DNA of 24,672 nucleotides from an uncultured Oscillospiraceae bacterium (GTDB lineage Bacteria > Bacillota > Clostridia > Oscillospirales > Oscillospiraceae): the NCBI GenBank assembly GCA_934561515.1, contig CAKTGM010000029.1, forward strand, positions 1 through 24,672, given 5' to 3'. Below, in pieces: positions 14,912 through 21,624 of the stretch. The notes under the pieces are model-generated. The model had not been told where the DNA came from, did no database searches, and worked only from the letters and a program-made list of their open reading frames with translations. A program made the translations under genes and the position numbers. Within the stretch, counting starts at the first letter, position 1; each line of letters begins with the position of its first letter.

Positions 14912-15036
14912 AAAAAAGACCTCTACCGCGGGCGCCGCCCGAGGTAAAAGTCTTGCCATTTCGCAAGCAGACCGGGGAAGATTCCCGCGATGACGATCTG
15001 CTCAACGCCCGTGGGCGCCGGCTACTCCCTTTTTTC
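14912..15036 (-). promoter_or_regulatory. yybP-ykoY (manganese) riboswitch with terminator
   Basis: Read on the minus strand, the leader has the family hallmarks in order: GGGAGTAGC (ending near 15021), a short P2 hairpin, ATCGTCA with a hairpin pairing GAGCAGA to TCTGCTT, then GGCAAGACTTTTACC (14943-14957). These are the two conserved loops that form the Mn2+ site in yybP-ykoY RNAs. The last conserved segment also forms the left arm of a long hairpin (arms near 14936-14953 and 14917-14934) followed by TTTTTT, an intrinsic terminator. Metal binding should hold that arm in the aptamer and let transcription continue into oadB. The class match is strong; the on-direction is inferred from the overlap. 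Confidence 0.92.
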
Positions 15037-15046
15037 CGTGCAGCAA

Positions 15047-15075
15047 AAGGTATCACATTTTTTTTGCGCTGTCAA
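15047..15075 (-). promoter_or_regulatory. Sigma-A promoter of the riboswitch-oadB operon
   Basis: Minus strand: consensus -35 TTGACA, 17-base spacer, -10 TACCTT, with the start a few bases before the aptamer. The stretch 15076-15160 up to the divergent ileS promoter shows nothing else. Confidence 0.8.
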
Positions 15076-15160
15076 GCGCCCGCAGACGTATTTTGCCGTA
15101 GTTTACAAGTTTTTACTCCAAATTTACATCTTTTTCTGTCCTGAGAGCGCCGCGGCGGGC

Positions 15161-15189
15161 TTGACAAAGCCTTAAAAAGCCGATATATT
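15161..15189 (+). promoter_or_regulatory. Sigma-A promoter of ileS
   Basis: Plus strand: consensus -35 TTGACA, 17-base spacer, -10 TATATT, followed directly by the T-box leader. Confidence 0.88.
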
Positions 15190-15195
15190 ACTACT

Positions 15196-15451
15196 GCAAT
15201 CAGAAGAATGCGTGGATGAGGACAAGTAAGCCCCTCCCCCGCGGCAAAGAGAACCGCCGTTTTGGTGAAAGGCGGGACGCGGCAGGGCTGAATATCACCT
15301 CGGAGCAGCCGGACTGAACTTATGAGTAAGGCCGGACGGGTACGACCGTTATATCGCAGCATTTGAGCGGCTGTGCAAAGCACAGCAAGAAGAGTGGTAC
15401 CGCAGAGGTCAGCGCCTTTGTCTCTTTATGGGGACAGGGCGCGTATTTTTT
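15196..15451 (+). promoter_or_regulatory. T-box riboswitch, isoleucine-specific
   Basis: The leader senses uncharged tRNA-Ile and lets ileS be transcribed when isoleucine is short. Stem I starts with GGATGAGGACAAGTAAG. Its distal bulges are AGAGAACCGCC and GGTGAAAGGCGG. The specifier loop reads GAATATCACC, with AUC (15294-15296) as the Ile codon. The antiterminator T-box sequence is AGAGTGGTACCGCAG (15391-15405). The terminator stem runs from 15412 to about 15443 (GCGCC...GGCGC) and ends in a T run to 15451. Confidence 0.95.
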
Positions 15452-15454
15452 AGT

Positions 15455-15597
15455 AAAGAGGGGATTTCATCCCCCCTTTAGAGTCCCCCGCACCAGTGAC
15501 ACAAGTCACTGGCGTCGCCGCCCAAGGCGGCTGGGTCAATGAATTTTTGCCACGCACATGTCGCGGCAAAAATCAGATAAGTAATCTGAAAATTCAT
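15455..15597 (+). repeat. Hairpin cluster between T-box and ileS, including REP-like palindrome copy C
   Basis: Five hairpins follow the T-box terminator: AAAG-GGGG/CCCC-CTTT (15456-15479 region), CCAGTGAC-acaa-GTCACTGG, GCCGCC-caa-GGCGGC, palindrome copy C (TTTTTGCC/GGCAAAAA, 15544-15572) and CAGAT-aagta-ATCTG (15574-15588). ATGAATTTT (15539-15547) can also pair with AAAATTCAT (15589-15597), enclosing the last two as a three-way junction. The core CCACGCACATGTCGCGG is at 15550-15566. None of this belongs to the standard T-box. Confidence 0.65.
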
Positions 15598-15617
15598 ATA
15601 AACGAAGGAGACGCAAC

Positions 15618-18398
15618 ATGGATTACAAAAGCACGCTGAATATGCCCAAGTCCGGCTTCCCGATGCGCGCGGGTCTTCCCAAGCGCGAGCCTGAGATGCT
15701 CAAGCACTGGGAGGAAATGGACCTCTACCACCTGATGCTCAAAAAGAACGAGGGCAAGCCCCGCTTCGCCCTGCACGACGGTCCTCCGTTCTCCAACGGC
15801 GGATTGCACATGGGTCACGCGCTCAACAAGTCCCTGAAGGACTTCATCACCCGTTCCTACGCGATGCGCGGCTACTACACGCCCTACATCCCCGGCTGGG
15901 ACAACCACGGTATGCCCATCGAGAGCGCCATCATCAAGCAGAACAAGCTCAACCACAAGGCCATGTCCGTTTCCGCCTTCCGCTCCGCCTGCCACGACTT
16001 TGCCGAGAAGTACATCGGCATCCAGATGGAAGGCTTCAAGCGCATCGGCGTGCTGGGCGACTGGGAGCATCCCTACAAGACCATGGACCCCGGCTTTGAG
16101 GCCGAGGAGGTCAAGGTCTTCGGCGAGATGTACAAGAAGGGCTACATCTACAAGGGACTCAAGCCCGTTTACTGGTGCTATCACGACGAGACGGCTCTGG
16201 CCGAGGCGGAGATCGAGTATCAGGACGACCCCTGCACGACCGTGTATGTCAAGTTCCCGATGAACGACGATCTCGGCAAGCTCAGCCATCTCGATAAGAG
16301 CAAGCTCAACTTCGTCATCTGGACGACCACGATCTGGACCCTGCCCGGCAACCTTGCCATCGCCCTGCACCCCGACGAGAGCTATGCCGTCGTGAAGAAC
16401 GAGGACAATGGCGAGATGTACATCGTCGCCGAGGCGCTTGTGGAGAAGGTCATGACCGTCGGCAAGATCGAGCGCTATTCGATCGTCGAGACCCATCCGG
16501 GCAGCTTCTATGAAAATATGCTCGCCCAGCACCCGTTCCTGCCCAAGACGAGCCGTCTGGTGCTGGCCGATTACGTCACGATGGATTCCGGTACGGGCTG
16601 CGTCCACACCGCGCCCGGCTTCGGCGCGGACGACTATCAGACCTGCCGCCGCTACGGCATGGACATGGTCGTTCCCGTGGACGATCAGGGCCGCCACACC
16701 GACTATGCCGGCAAGTATGAGGGGATGCTCGTTGAAGAATCCAACCCCGTCATCCTTGCGGACATGAAGGAGAGCGGCGCGCTCTTCGCCTCCGAGGAGA
16801 TCGTCCATAGCTATCCGCACTGCTGGCGCTGCAAGCACCCCATCATCTTCCGCGCCACCCCGCAGTGGTTCTGCTCCGTCGATTCCTTCAAGGACGAGGC
16901 CTGCGCCGCCTGCGACGAGGTGCGCTGGGTCCCGGCATGGGGCATTGAGCGCATGAAGAGCATGATCCGCGAGCGCGCCGACTGGTGCATCTCCCGCCAG
17001 CGCCGCTGGGGTCTGCCCATCCCCGTGTTCTACTGCAAGGACTGCGGCAAGCCCATCTGCACCGACGAGACCATCAAGGCCGTTTCCGACCTCTTCCGTG
17101 AAAAGGGCTCCAACGCCTGGTTCGACATGGAGGCGGCCGACATTCTGCCCAAGGGCTTCACCTGCCCGCACTGCGGCAAGAACGCCGGCTTCACCAAGGA
17201 GGAGGACACGCTCGACGGCTGGTTCGACTCCGGCTCCACGCACTATGCCTCCATGAAGAAGGATCAGGGCTTCTGGCCCGCCACGATGTACCTCGAGGGT
17301 CTCGACCAGTACCGCGGCTGGTTCCAGTCCTCGCTGCTCACGGCGGTCGGCGCCTTCGGCGACGGCGCGCCCTTCAAGGAGTGCGTCACCCACGGCTGGA
17401 CGGTCGACGGCGAGGGCAAGGCCATGCACAAGAGCCTTGGCAACGGCGTTGACCCGGCGGACGTGTTCAACGAGAACGGCGCGGACATCCTGCGTCTGTG
17501 GGCCGCCTCCGCCGACTATCACGCCGACGTTCGCTGCTCGAAGGAGATCTTCAAGCAGCTCAGCCAGAACTATCTCAAGTTCCGCAACACCTGCAAGTTC
17601 ATGCTCGATAACCTTGTCGACTTCGACCCCGAGAAGCTGACAAGACCCGAGGATATGCCGGTGCTCGACCGCTGGCTCATCACCAAGCTCAACGAGCTGA
17701 TGGTGAAGGCTGAGGAGTCCTACAACAACTACGAGTTCCACATCATCACCCATGCGGTGAATGATTTCTGCGTCAACACGATGTCGAGCTTCTATCTCGA
17801 TATCGTCAAGGACCGTCTCTACTGCGAGGGCGCGGACAGCGCCTCCCGCCGCAGCGCGCAGACGGCGCTCTACCTCACGCTCCACACGCTCGCTAAGCTC
17901 TTCGCGCCCATCCTCGCCTTCACCTGCGACGAGGTCTGGCTTGCCATGCCGCACACCGCCGAGGACGATGCGCGCAACGTCGTGCTCAACGAGATGAACA
18001 AGCCCTTTTCTGGCTATGCCCTTGATGATGAGACCATGGCGCGCTGGGAGCGCATCATCGCGGTGCGCACCGTTGTCAACGGCGCGCTCGAAGAGGCGCG
18101 CGCGGCCAAGGTCATCGGCAAGAGCCTCGAGGCCGACGTGCACCTGACCGTGCCCGAGAGCGACCGCTTCCTCTGCGACGAGAGCGCCGAAGCGCTCGCC
18201 GATATCTTCATCGTCTCCAAGGTCGAGCTTGCCGTGGGCGACACGCTCGCCGTCAAGGTCGATAACGCCGCCGGGACAAAGTGCCCGCGCTGCTGGAAGC
18301 ACTCCACCGAGGCGAATGCCGACGGCCTCTGCCCCCGCTGCGCCAAGGCGACCTCGGAGCTGAACCGCTTCTGCGAGGAAGTCAAGGAGCTTCTCTAA
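15618..18398 (+). CDS. ileS: Isoleucyl-tRNA synthetase
   Basis: IleRS attaches isoleucine to tRNA-Ile. The 926-aa product has the ATP-binding HIGH-type motif HMGH in GPPFSNGGLHMGHALNKSL, and the editing (CP1) domain in between with TTIWTLPGNLA and the GTGCVHTAPGFGADD block. It has WCISRQRRWGLPIPVFYC, the KMSKS-loop equivalent GKAMHKSLGN, the anticodon-binding domain, and a C-terminal zinc finger CPRCWKHS with CPRC. These mark the bacterial type-1 enzyme. An extra CKDCGKPIC/CPHCGK pair near residues 473-520 looks like a second metal-binding insert. The KMSKS loop reads AMHKS, a variant. AAGGAG lies ten bases before the start. Control is by the T-box upstream. Confidence 0.98.
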   Translation: MDYKSTLNMPKSGFPMRAGLPKREPEMLKHWEEMDLYHLMLKKNEGKPRFALHDGPPFSNGGLHMGHALNKSLKDFITRSYAMRGYYTPYIPGWDNHGMPIESAIIKQNKLNHKAMSVSAFRSACHDFAEKYIGIQMEGFKRIGVLGDWEHPYKTMDPGFEAEEVKVFGEMYKKGYIYKGLKPVYWCYHDETALAEAEIEYQDDPCTTVYVKFPMNDDLGKLSHLDKSKLNFVIWTTTIWTLPGNLAIALHPDESYAVVKNEDNGEMYIVAEALVEKVMTVGKIERYSIVETHPGSFYENMLAQHPFLPKTSRLVLADYVTMDSGTGCVHTAPGFGADDYQTCRRYGMDMVVPVDDQGRHTDYAGKYEGMLVEESNPVILADMKESGALFASEEIVHSYPHCWRCKHPIIFRATPQWFCSVDSFKDEACAACDEVRWVPAWGIERMKSMIRERADWCISRQRRWGLPIPVFYCKDCGKPICTDETIKAVSDLFREKGSNAWFDMEAADILPKGFTCPHCGKNAGFTKEEDTLDGWFDSGSTHYASMKKDQGFWPATMYLEGLDQYRGWFQSSLLTAVGAFGDGAPFKECVTHGWTVDGEGKAMHKSLGNGVDPADVFNENGADILRLWAASADYHADVRCSKEIFKQLSQNYLKFRNTCKFMLDNLVDFDPEKLTRPEDMPVLDRWLITKLNELMVKAEESYNNYEFHIITHAVNDFCVNTMSSFYLDIVKDRLYCEGADSASRRSAQTALYLTLHTLAKLFAPILAFTCDEVWLAMPHTAEDDARNVVLNEMNKPFSGYALDDETMARWERIIAVRTVVNGALEEARAAKVIGKSLEADVHLTVPESDRFLCDESAEALADIFIVSKVELAVGDTLAVKVDNAAGTKCPRCWKHSTEANADGLCPRCAKATSELNRFCEEVKELL

Positions 18399-18410
18399 GC
18401 CTGAGCGATC

Positions 18411-18438
18411 CTGCGGGCGGTCTTCTGGCCGCCCGCAG
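18411..18438 (+). terminator. Hairpin after ileS
   Basis: A 10-bp GC-rich stem CTGCGGGCGG/CCGCCCGCAG is followed by only CGTATTTCCC. The weak T run suggests incomplete termination, allowing some readthrough to queT. Confidence 0.55.
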
Positions 18439-18494
18439 CGTATTTCCCATCCGATCTATCCCAGACCCGCTCATAGCAGAAAGGAATCCCACCC

Positions 18495-18983
18495 ATGCAC
18501 TTCGACACCAAAAAGCTCACCCGCTGCGCGCTCATCGCGGCTGTCTACGTCGCGCTGACGATGCTCTCCAACGCCCTGAACCTTGCCTACGGCCCCATCC
18601 AGCTCCGCTTTTCCGAAGCGATGACGGTGCTGCCGTTCCTGATGCCCGAGGCAAGCTGGGGCCTCTTTCTCGGCTGCGTGCTCTCCAATGTTTTAAGTCC
18701 CTACGGCCCGCTCGATATGATCGTCGGCTCGGCGGCCACGCTGCTCGCAGCGCTCCTCACCGCCCGCTTCCACAAAAAATGGACGGCTGCGCTGCCGCCC
18801 GTCGTCTGCAACGCCATCCTCATCGGCGCGCTCATCGCGTGGGAGGAAGCGGGCACGGGCAACGCCTTCCCGCCGGCCTTTTTCTACAACGCCCTCACCG
18901 TGGGCCTCGGCGAGGCGGTCGCCTGCTATGCGCTCGGCCTTCCCCTGCTCGGTATGCTCGAAAAGCGCATCAAGCTGAACTGA
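18495..18983 (+). CDS. queT: QueT family queuosine-precursor transporter (ECF S component)
   Basis: This 162-aa membrane protein with five to six helices is predicted to be the substrate-binding subunit of an energy-coupling-factor transporter for a queuosine precursor such as preQ1. Family features are the N-terminal TRCALIAAVYVALTML, the conserved GPIQLRFSEAMTVLPF and GCVLSNVLSPYGPLDMIVGS, and the FYNALTVGLGEAV segment. The energising EcfA/EcfT proteins are not in the window and are normally shared. The start has AAAGGAATCC upstream. No preQ1 riboswitch is seen in the 96-base gap after ileS and no promoter is obvious, so expression may depend on readthrough from ileS. Its stop codon overlaps the A run of the bidirectional terminator that follows. 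Confidence 0.85.
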   Translation: MHFDTKKLTRCALIAAVYVALTMLSNALNLAYGPIQLRFSEAMTVLPFLMPEASWGLFLGCVLSNVLSPYGPLDMIVGSAATLLAALLTARFHKKWTAALPPVVCNAILIGALIAWEEAGTGNAFPPAFFYNALTVGLGEAVACYALGLPLLGMLEKRIKLN

Positions 18984-19019
18984 AAAAAAGAGGACTTCCG
19001 ATCGGAAGTCCTCTTTTTT
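18983..19019. terminator. Bidirectional terminator between queT and the lipoprotein gene
   Basis: A run of seven A, a perfect palindromic stem GAGGACTTCC-GATC-GGAAGTCCTC, and six T. It serves both convergent genes. Confidence 0.92.
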
Positions 19020-19037
19020 GTCGCTTTTTGAAGATAG

Positions 19038-20156
19038 TTAGCCCTCGTAAGCGCGGCTGCTCTCAATGTAGATGCCGCGGCTTTCAGACCAGCTGACGTT
19101 GAAGTTCAGCACCTTGCCTAAGTCGCGGAGCTTATAATAGGTGTAGCCGCCGCCCTGATCGTCGGTGAGCAGGATCGCGGTGAAGGGAATGGTCTCGCCG
19201 TAGATCTTCGTCGCGGCGTCGGCCTTCTGGTAGCGGTGGTCGCCGGAGAAGGAGGGCTTCATCTCCGTGCCGTTGGCGGCGTAGGCCGCGCCGGGCGTGA
19301 TGACGATGCTGCCGTCCCAGTCGACGGAGAACTGCGCGCTCGTGCCGCTCAGGACGGAGGCGATGTCGCGCAGGCGGACATAGTTCGTCTCGCCGCCGTT
19401 CGCACCGGAGAGCGCATAGGTCTGGAAGGTCACGTCGCGCCCGTCGACCTCAACGGTCTGGCGGCGCATATAGGCCGTGCCGCTCGCGGGGATGTTCTCC
19501 TGCGTCACCGTGCCGAGCGGACGCACGGGCATTTCGCCGGGCTGGGAGGTCGAGAAGCGGTAGGTGCCGGCGTTCAGCGCAAGGTAGTCGATCGTGACGA
19601 GCGTATCCTCGGCCGTGATGCCGGCGCCCTGGCTGGACTGCATGAGGGGCGCGGGGAAGGTGAAGCGGTAGGTCATCACCATGCCCTCGAGCAGATGGTC
19701 GAGCTGCGCGTCCGAATACTCCGGCAGCTGCTTGGCAAGCTCCTTTTTGATCGCGCTGCGGCGGTCGCTCTGCGCGTTCTGCACGGTGATCGTCAGCCCG
19801 CCGTCAGCGTCGAGAGAGAGCGTCACTTCGCCGGGGGCGGCGGCAGCGTTCACGTCGGCGATCTCAGCGCTGACCTCGGCGAAGATCGCGTTGAACTCGT
19901 CGGGGTTTGAGAACTGCTCGCTCGCCTGATCGCCGTAGTAGCCGCGGTTATTGTAGCGGAAGTAGGTAAAGCCGTTCTCAGCCATCTTTGCGTGCATATC
20001 GAGCGCGGAGACCAGCTCCTCTGAAAAGCCGAACTTTGCCTCGGCCTTTCCGCTGCCGTCGGCATTGAGGTCGGTATCGGCCACCTCGCACATACAGCCG
20101 CCGAGCAGGACGGCGAGCATTGAGAGCGAAAGCAGCGCGGCAAAAAATTTCTTCAT
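19038..20156 (-). CDS. Lipoprotein with LppM-like N-terminus and copper-amine-oxidase-like stalk domains
   Basis: The start at 20156 gives a clean lipoprotein signal: MKKFFAALLSLSMLAVLLGGC, with the lipobox cysteine near residue 21 and AAAGGA upstream. A longer in-frame extension is discarded. The 372-aa product is exported and anchored in the membrane. The first part (about 22-210) starts VADTDLNADGSGKAEAKFG, resembling LppM/DUF3153-type lipoprotein domains. The second part (about 235-372) contains two copper-amine-oxidase-N-like stalk units. One is around VEVDGRDVTFQTYAL and NYVRLRDIASVLSGTSAQF; the other around KIYGETIPF and YTYYKLRDLGKVLNFNV. Such stalks are common on Clostridia surface proteins and are not oxidases. 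It has its own promoter and terminator. Its cell-surface role is unknown. Confidence 0.82.
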   Translation of the reverse strand: MKKFFAALLSLSMLAVLLGGCMCEVADTDLNADGSGKAEAKFGFSEELVSALDMHAKMAENGFTYFRYNNRGYYGDQASEQFSNPDEFNAIFAEVSAEIADVNAAAAPGEVTLSLDADGGLTITVQNAQSDRRSAIKKELAKQLPEYSDAQLDHLLEGMVMTYRFTFPAPLMQSSQGAGITAEDTLVTIDYLALNAGTYRFSTSQPGEMPVRPLGTVTQENIPASGTAYMRRQTVEVDGRDVTFQTYALSGANGGETNYVRLRDIASVLSGTSAQFSVDWDGSIVITPGAAYAANGTEMKPSFSGDHRYQKADAATKIYGETIPFTAILLTDDQGGGYTYYKLRDLGKVLNFNVSWSESRGIYIESSRAYEG

Positions 20157-20187
20157 GGTTTCATCGTCCTTTCCAAGAACTACCGCC

Positions 20188-20216
20188 ATTTTACACGAAA
20201 TTTTCTCCGATTGCAA
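20188..20216 (-). promoter_or_regulatory. Sigma-A promoter of the lipoprotein gene
   Basis: Minus strand: -35 TTGCAA, 17-base spacer, -10 TAAAAT, about 30 bases upstream of the start. Confidence 0.7.
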
Positions 20217-20299
20217 GCAGCGCGGGCGCATCAAAGGCGGAAAAGAATGGAAAAAGACAGCTTTTTTGCAAAAAAGGCCGGATATTTCTGAAAAAATGC

Positions 20300-20327
20300 T
20301 TGACTTTGGGGGATGGTTTTGTATAAT
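20300..20327 (+). promoter_or_regulatory. Sigma-A promoter of the rpsF-ssb-rpsR operon
   Basis: -35 TTGACT, 16-base spacer and perfect -10 TATAAT. The leader contains an 8-bp hairpin GCTCACAC-aaagaac-GTGTGGGC (20363-20385) about 13 bases before the ribosome site, which could be an autoregulatory site for S6/S18, though the diagnostic bulge of the known S6:S18 motif was not identified. Confidence 0.8.
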
Positions 20328-20414
20328 AGTAGAGCTTGTAATTTGCATACAGGCAGATCCTTGCTCACACAAAGAACGTGTGGGCCATCAGTCCAAAAGG
20401 AGGTGCAACCAAGA

Positions 20415-20711
20415 ATGGCTAAGATTTCCGCAAACTATGAGGTCGTTTTCATCATGGACGGCAGACTGCCCGAAGAGCAGATCGCCGCTCTGACCGAAAA
20501 GTTCAAGACCCTCGTGGAGCAGAACAGCACGGCTATGGAGGTTGAGGAGTGGGGCAAGCGCAAGCTGGCCTACGCCATCAACTACATCACCGAAGGCTAC
20601 TATGTTCTGATCTCCTTCACCAGCGCGCCCGATTTCCCCAAGGAATTGGACCGTATCCTCGGCATTACCGATGGTATCATCCGCTCCATGATCGTCTGCA
20701 AGGGCGAGTAA
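20415..20711 (+). CDS. rpsF: 30S ribosomal protein S6
   Basis: This 98-aa protein binds the central domain of 16S rRNA together with S18. It shows the S6 signature: NYEVVFIMDGRLPEEQI near the start, VEEWGKRKLAYAINYITEGYYVLI in the middle (seen in two overlapping parts) and ELDRILGITDGIIRSMIV near the end. AAAGGAGGTG is nine bases before the start at 20415. It is the first gene of the conserved Bacillota order rpsF-ssb-rpsR, 13 bases ahead of ssb. Confidence 0.98.
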   Translation: MAKISANYEVVFIMDGRLPEEQIAALTEKFKTLVEQNSTAMEVEEWGKRKLAYAINYITEGYYVLISFTSAPDFPKELDRILGITDGIIRSMIVCKGE

Positions 20712-20724
20712 GGAGGAACGCGCT

Positions 20725-21168
20725 ATGTTGAACCGTATCGTCATCATGGGTCGCCTGACCCGTGACCCCGAGCTGCGCCGCACGCAGAACGGCACGGCGG
20801 TGACGTCCTTCTCCGTCGCGGTCGACCGCGACTTCAAGAGCCGCGAGAGCGGCGAGAAGGCCACCGATTTCATCGACGTAGTCGCCTGGCGCCAGACCGC
20901 TGAATTTGTCTGCCAGTACTTCACCAAGGGCCGCATGGCCGTGGTCGAGGGCCGGCTTCAGATCCGCGACTGGAAAGACAAGGATGGCAACAACCGCCGC
21001 AGCGCGGAAGTGGTTGCCGACAACATTTATTTCGGCGACAGTAAGCGCGACAGCCAGTCGGGCGGCGATTATGCGCCCCCCGCCTACGGCTCCCCTGCTG
21101 AGAGCTACACCGCTCCTGCGGGCGGCGGCTTTGCCGAAATTGAAGAGGACGGCGAGCTGCCGTTCTAA
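20725..21168 (+). CDS. ssb: Single-stranded DNA-binding protein
   Basis: This 147-aa protein coats single-stranded DNA during replication and repair. The OB fold (about 1-105) starts MLNRIVIMGRLTRDPELR and includes VAVDRDFKSR, TDFIDVVAWRQTAEFV and KGRMAVVEGRLQIRDW. A flexible Gly/Ala/Pro-rich tail follows and ends in the acidic tip EDGELPF that recruits partner proteins. AAGGAGGAA is the ribosome site. It lies between rpsF and rpsR in one operon. Confidence 0.98.
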   Translation: MLNRIVIMGRLTRDPELRRTQNGTAVTSFSVAVDRDFKSRESGEKATDFIDVVAWRQTAEFVCQYFTKGRMAVVEGRLQIRDWKDKDGNNRRSAEVVADNIYFGDSKRDSQSGGDYAPPAYGSPAESYTAPAGGGFAEIEEDGELPF

Positions 21169-21209
21169 TGAGGGTACGAACCCCCAATTCTGATAAGGAG
21201 GAATCATCC

Positions 21210-21467
21210 ATGGCTATGGAACGCGAAAACAGAGCCCCTCGCGCCGGCGGTGCCAACCGCAAGCGCAAAAAGGTGTGCCAGTTCTGCGTTGACAAGTGCG
21301 AGTATATCGACTATAAGGACGCCGCCAAGCTGCGCCGCTTCATCTCCGAGCGTTCGAAGATCCTGCCCCGCAGAACCACCGGCACCTGCGCGATGCATCA
21401 GCGTCAGCTGACCGAGGCCATCAAGCGCGCCCGTCAGATCGCTCTGCTCCCCTTCGTCACCGAATAA
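21210..21467 (+). CDS. rpsR: 30S ribosomal protein S18, cysteine-rich zinc form
   Basis: This 85-aa protein pairs with S6 on the small ribosomal subunit. Family features are KVCQFCVDK, IDYKDAAKLRRFISERSKI and PRRTTGTCAMHQRQL. The four potential zinc ligands (CQFC, then Cys, and the C in TGTCAMH with a nearby His) identify the C-plus (zinc-containing) S18 type; many Bacillota carry zinc-free copies as well. The start at 21210 has AAGGAGGAATC upstream. It is the last gene before a strong terminator. Confidence 0.97.
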   Translation: MAMERENRAPRAGGANRKRKKVCQFCVDKCEYIDYKDAAKLRRFISERSKILPRRTTGTCAMHQRQLTEAIKRARQIALLPFVTE

Positions 21468-21483
21468 GGAACAAGCTTTTAAG

Positions 21484-21517
21484 AAAAAGAGCCGTCCGAA
21501 TGGACGGCTCTTTTTTT
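21484..21517. terminator. Bidirectional terminator after rpsR
   Basis: A run of A, stem AGAGCCGTCC-GAAT-GGACGGCTCT, and seven T. It also serves the convergent MATE transcript. Confidence 0.92.
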
Positions 21518-21521
21518 AACT

Positions 21522-21605
21522 GTCGAAAAGCGGCAAAGCCGCTTTTTCGAGAAGGATTCGCTGCGTTCTGCGCCTCGGCTGTCCGCTGAAAGCGGACAAT
21601 TCGAC
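21522..21605. repeat. Structured intergenic element with nested hairpins
   Basis: GTCGAA (21522-21527) pairs with TTCGAC (21600-21605). Between them lie TCGAAAAGCGGC-aaa-GCCGCTTTTTCGA (21523-21550, one bulge) and GTCCGCT-gaa-AGCGGAC (21581-21597). No coding frame is convincing. It has the same three-way layout as the element before ileS but a different sequence. Confidence 0.5.
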
Positions 21606-21624
21606 GCTCACTCTGCGGGGCTTT

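Noticed and set aside
13601..14947. Plus-strand frame of 448 codons
   Set aside because: Antisense to the oadB-like gene and its riboswitch; Asp/His/Arg-rich translation without domain features.
14864..14959. Longer N-terminus for the OadB-like protein
   Set aside because: It would translate the riboswitch terminator; the ATG at 14863 has the good ribosome site and the family N-terminus.
15594..18302. Minus-strand frame of 902 codons
   Set aside because: Antisense to ileS, which is certain from its motifs; no ribosome site or promoter at its start.
18399..18494. preQ1 riboswitch before queT
   Set aside because: Neither the preQ1-I pseudoknot sequence nor a preQ1-II-like structure is visible; only the ileS hairpin is there.
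20157..20372. Longer N-terminus for the lipoprotein
   Set aside because: It would place 72 residues before a perfect lipoprotein signal and run through the promoter.
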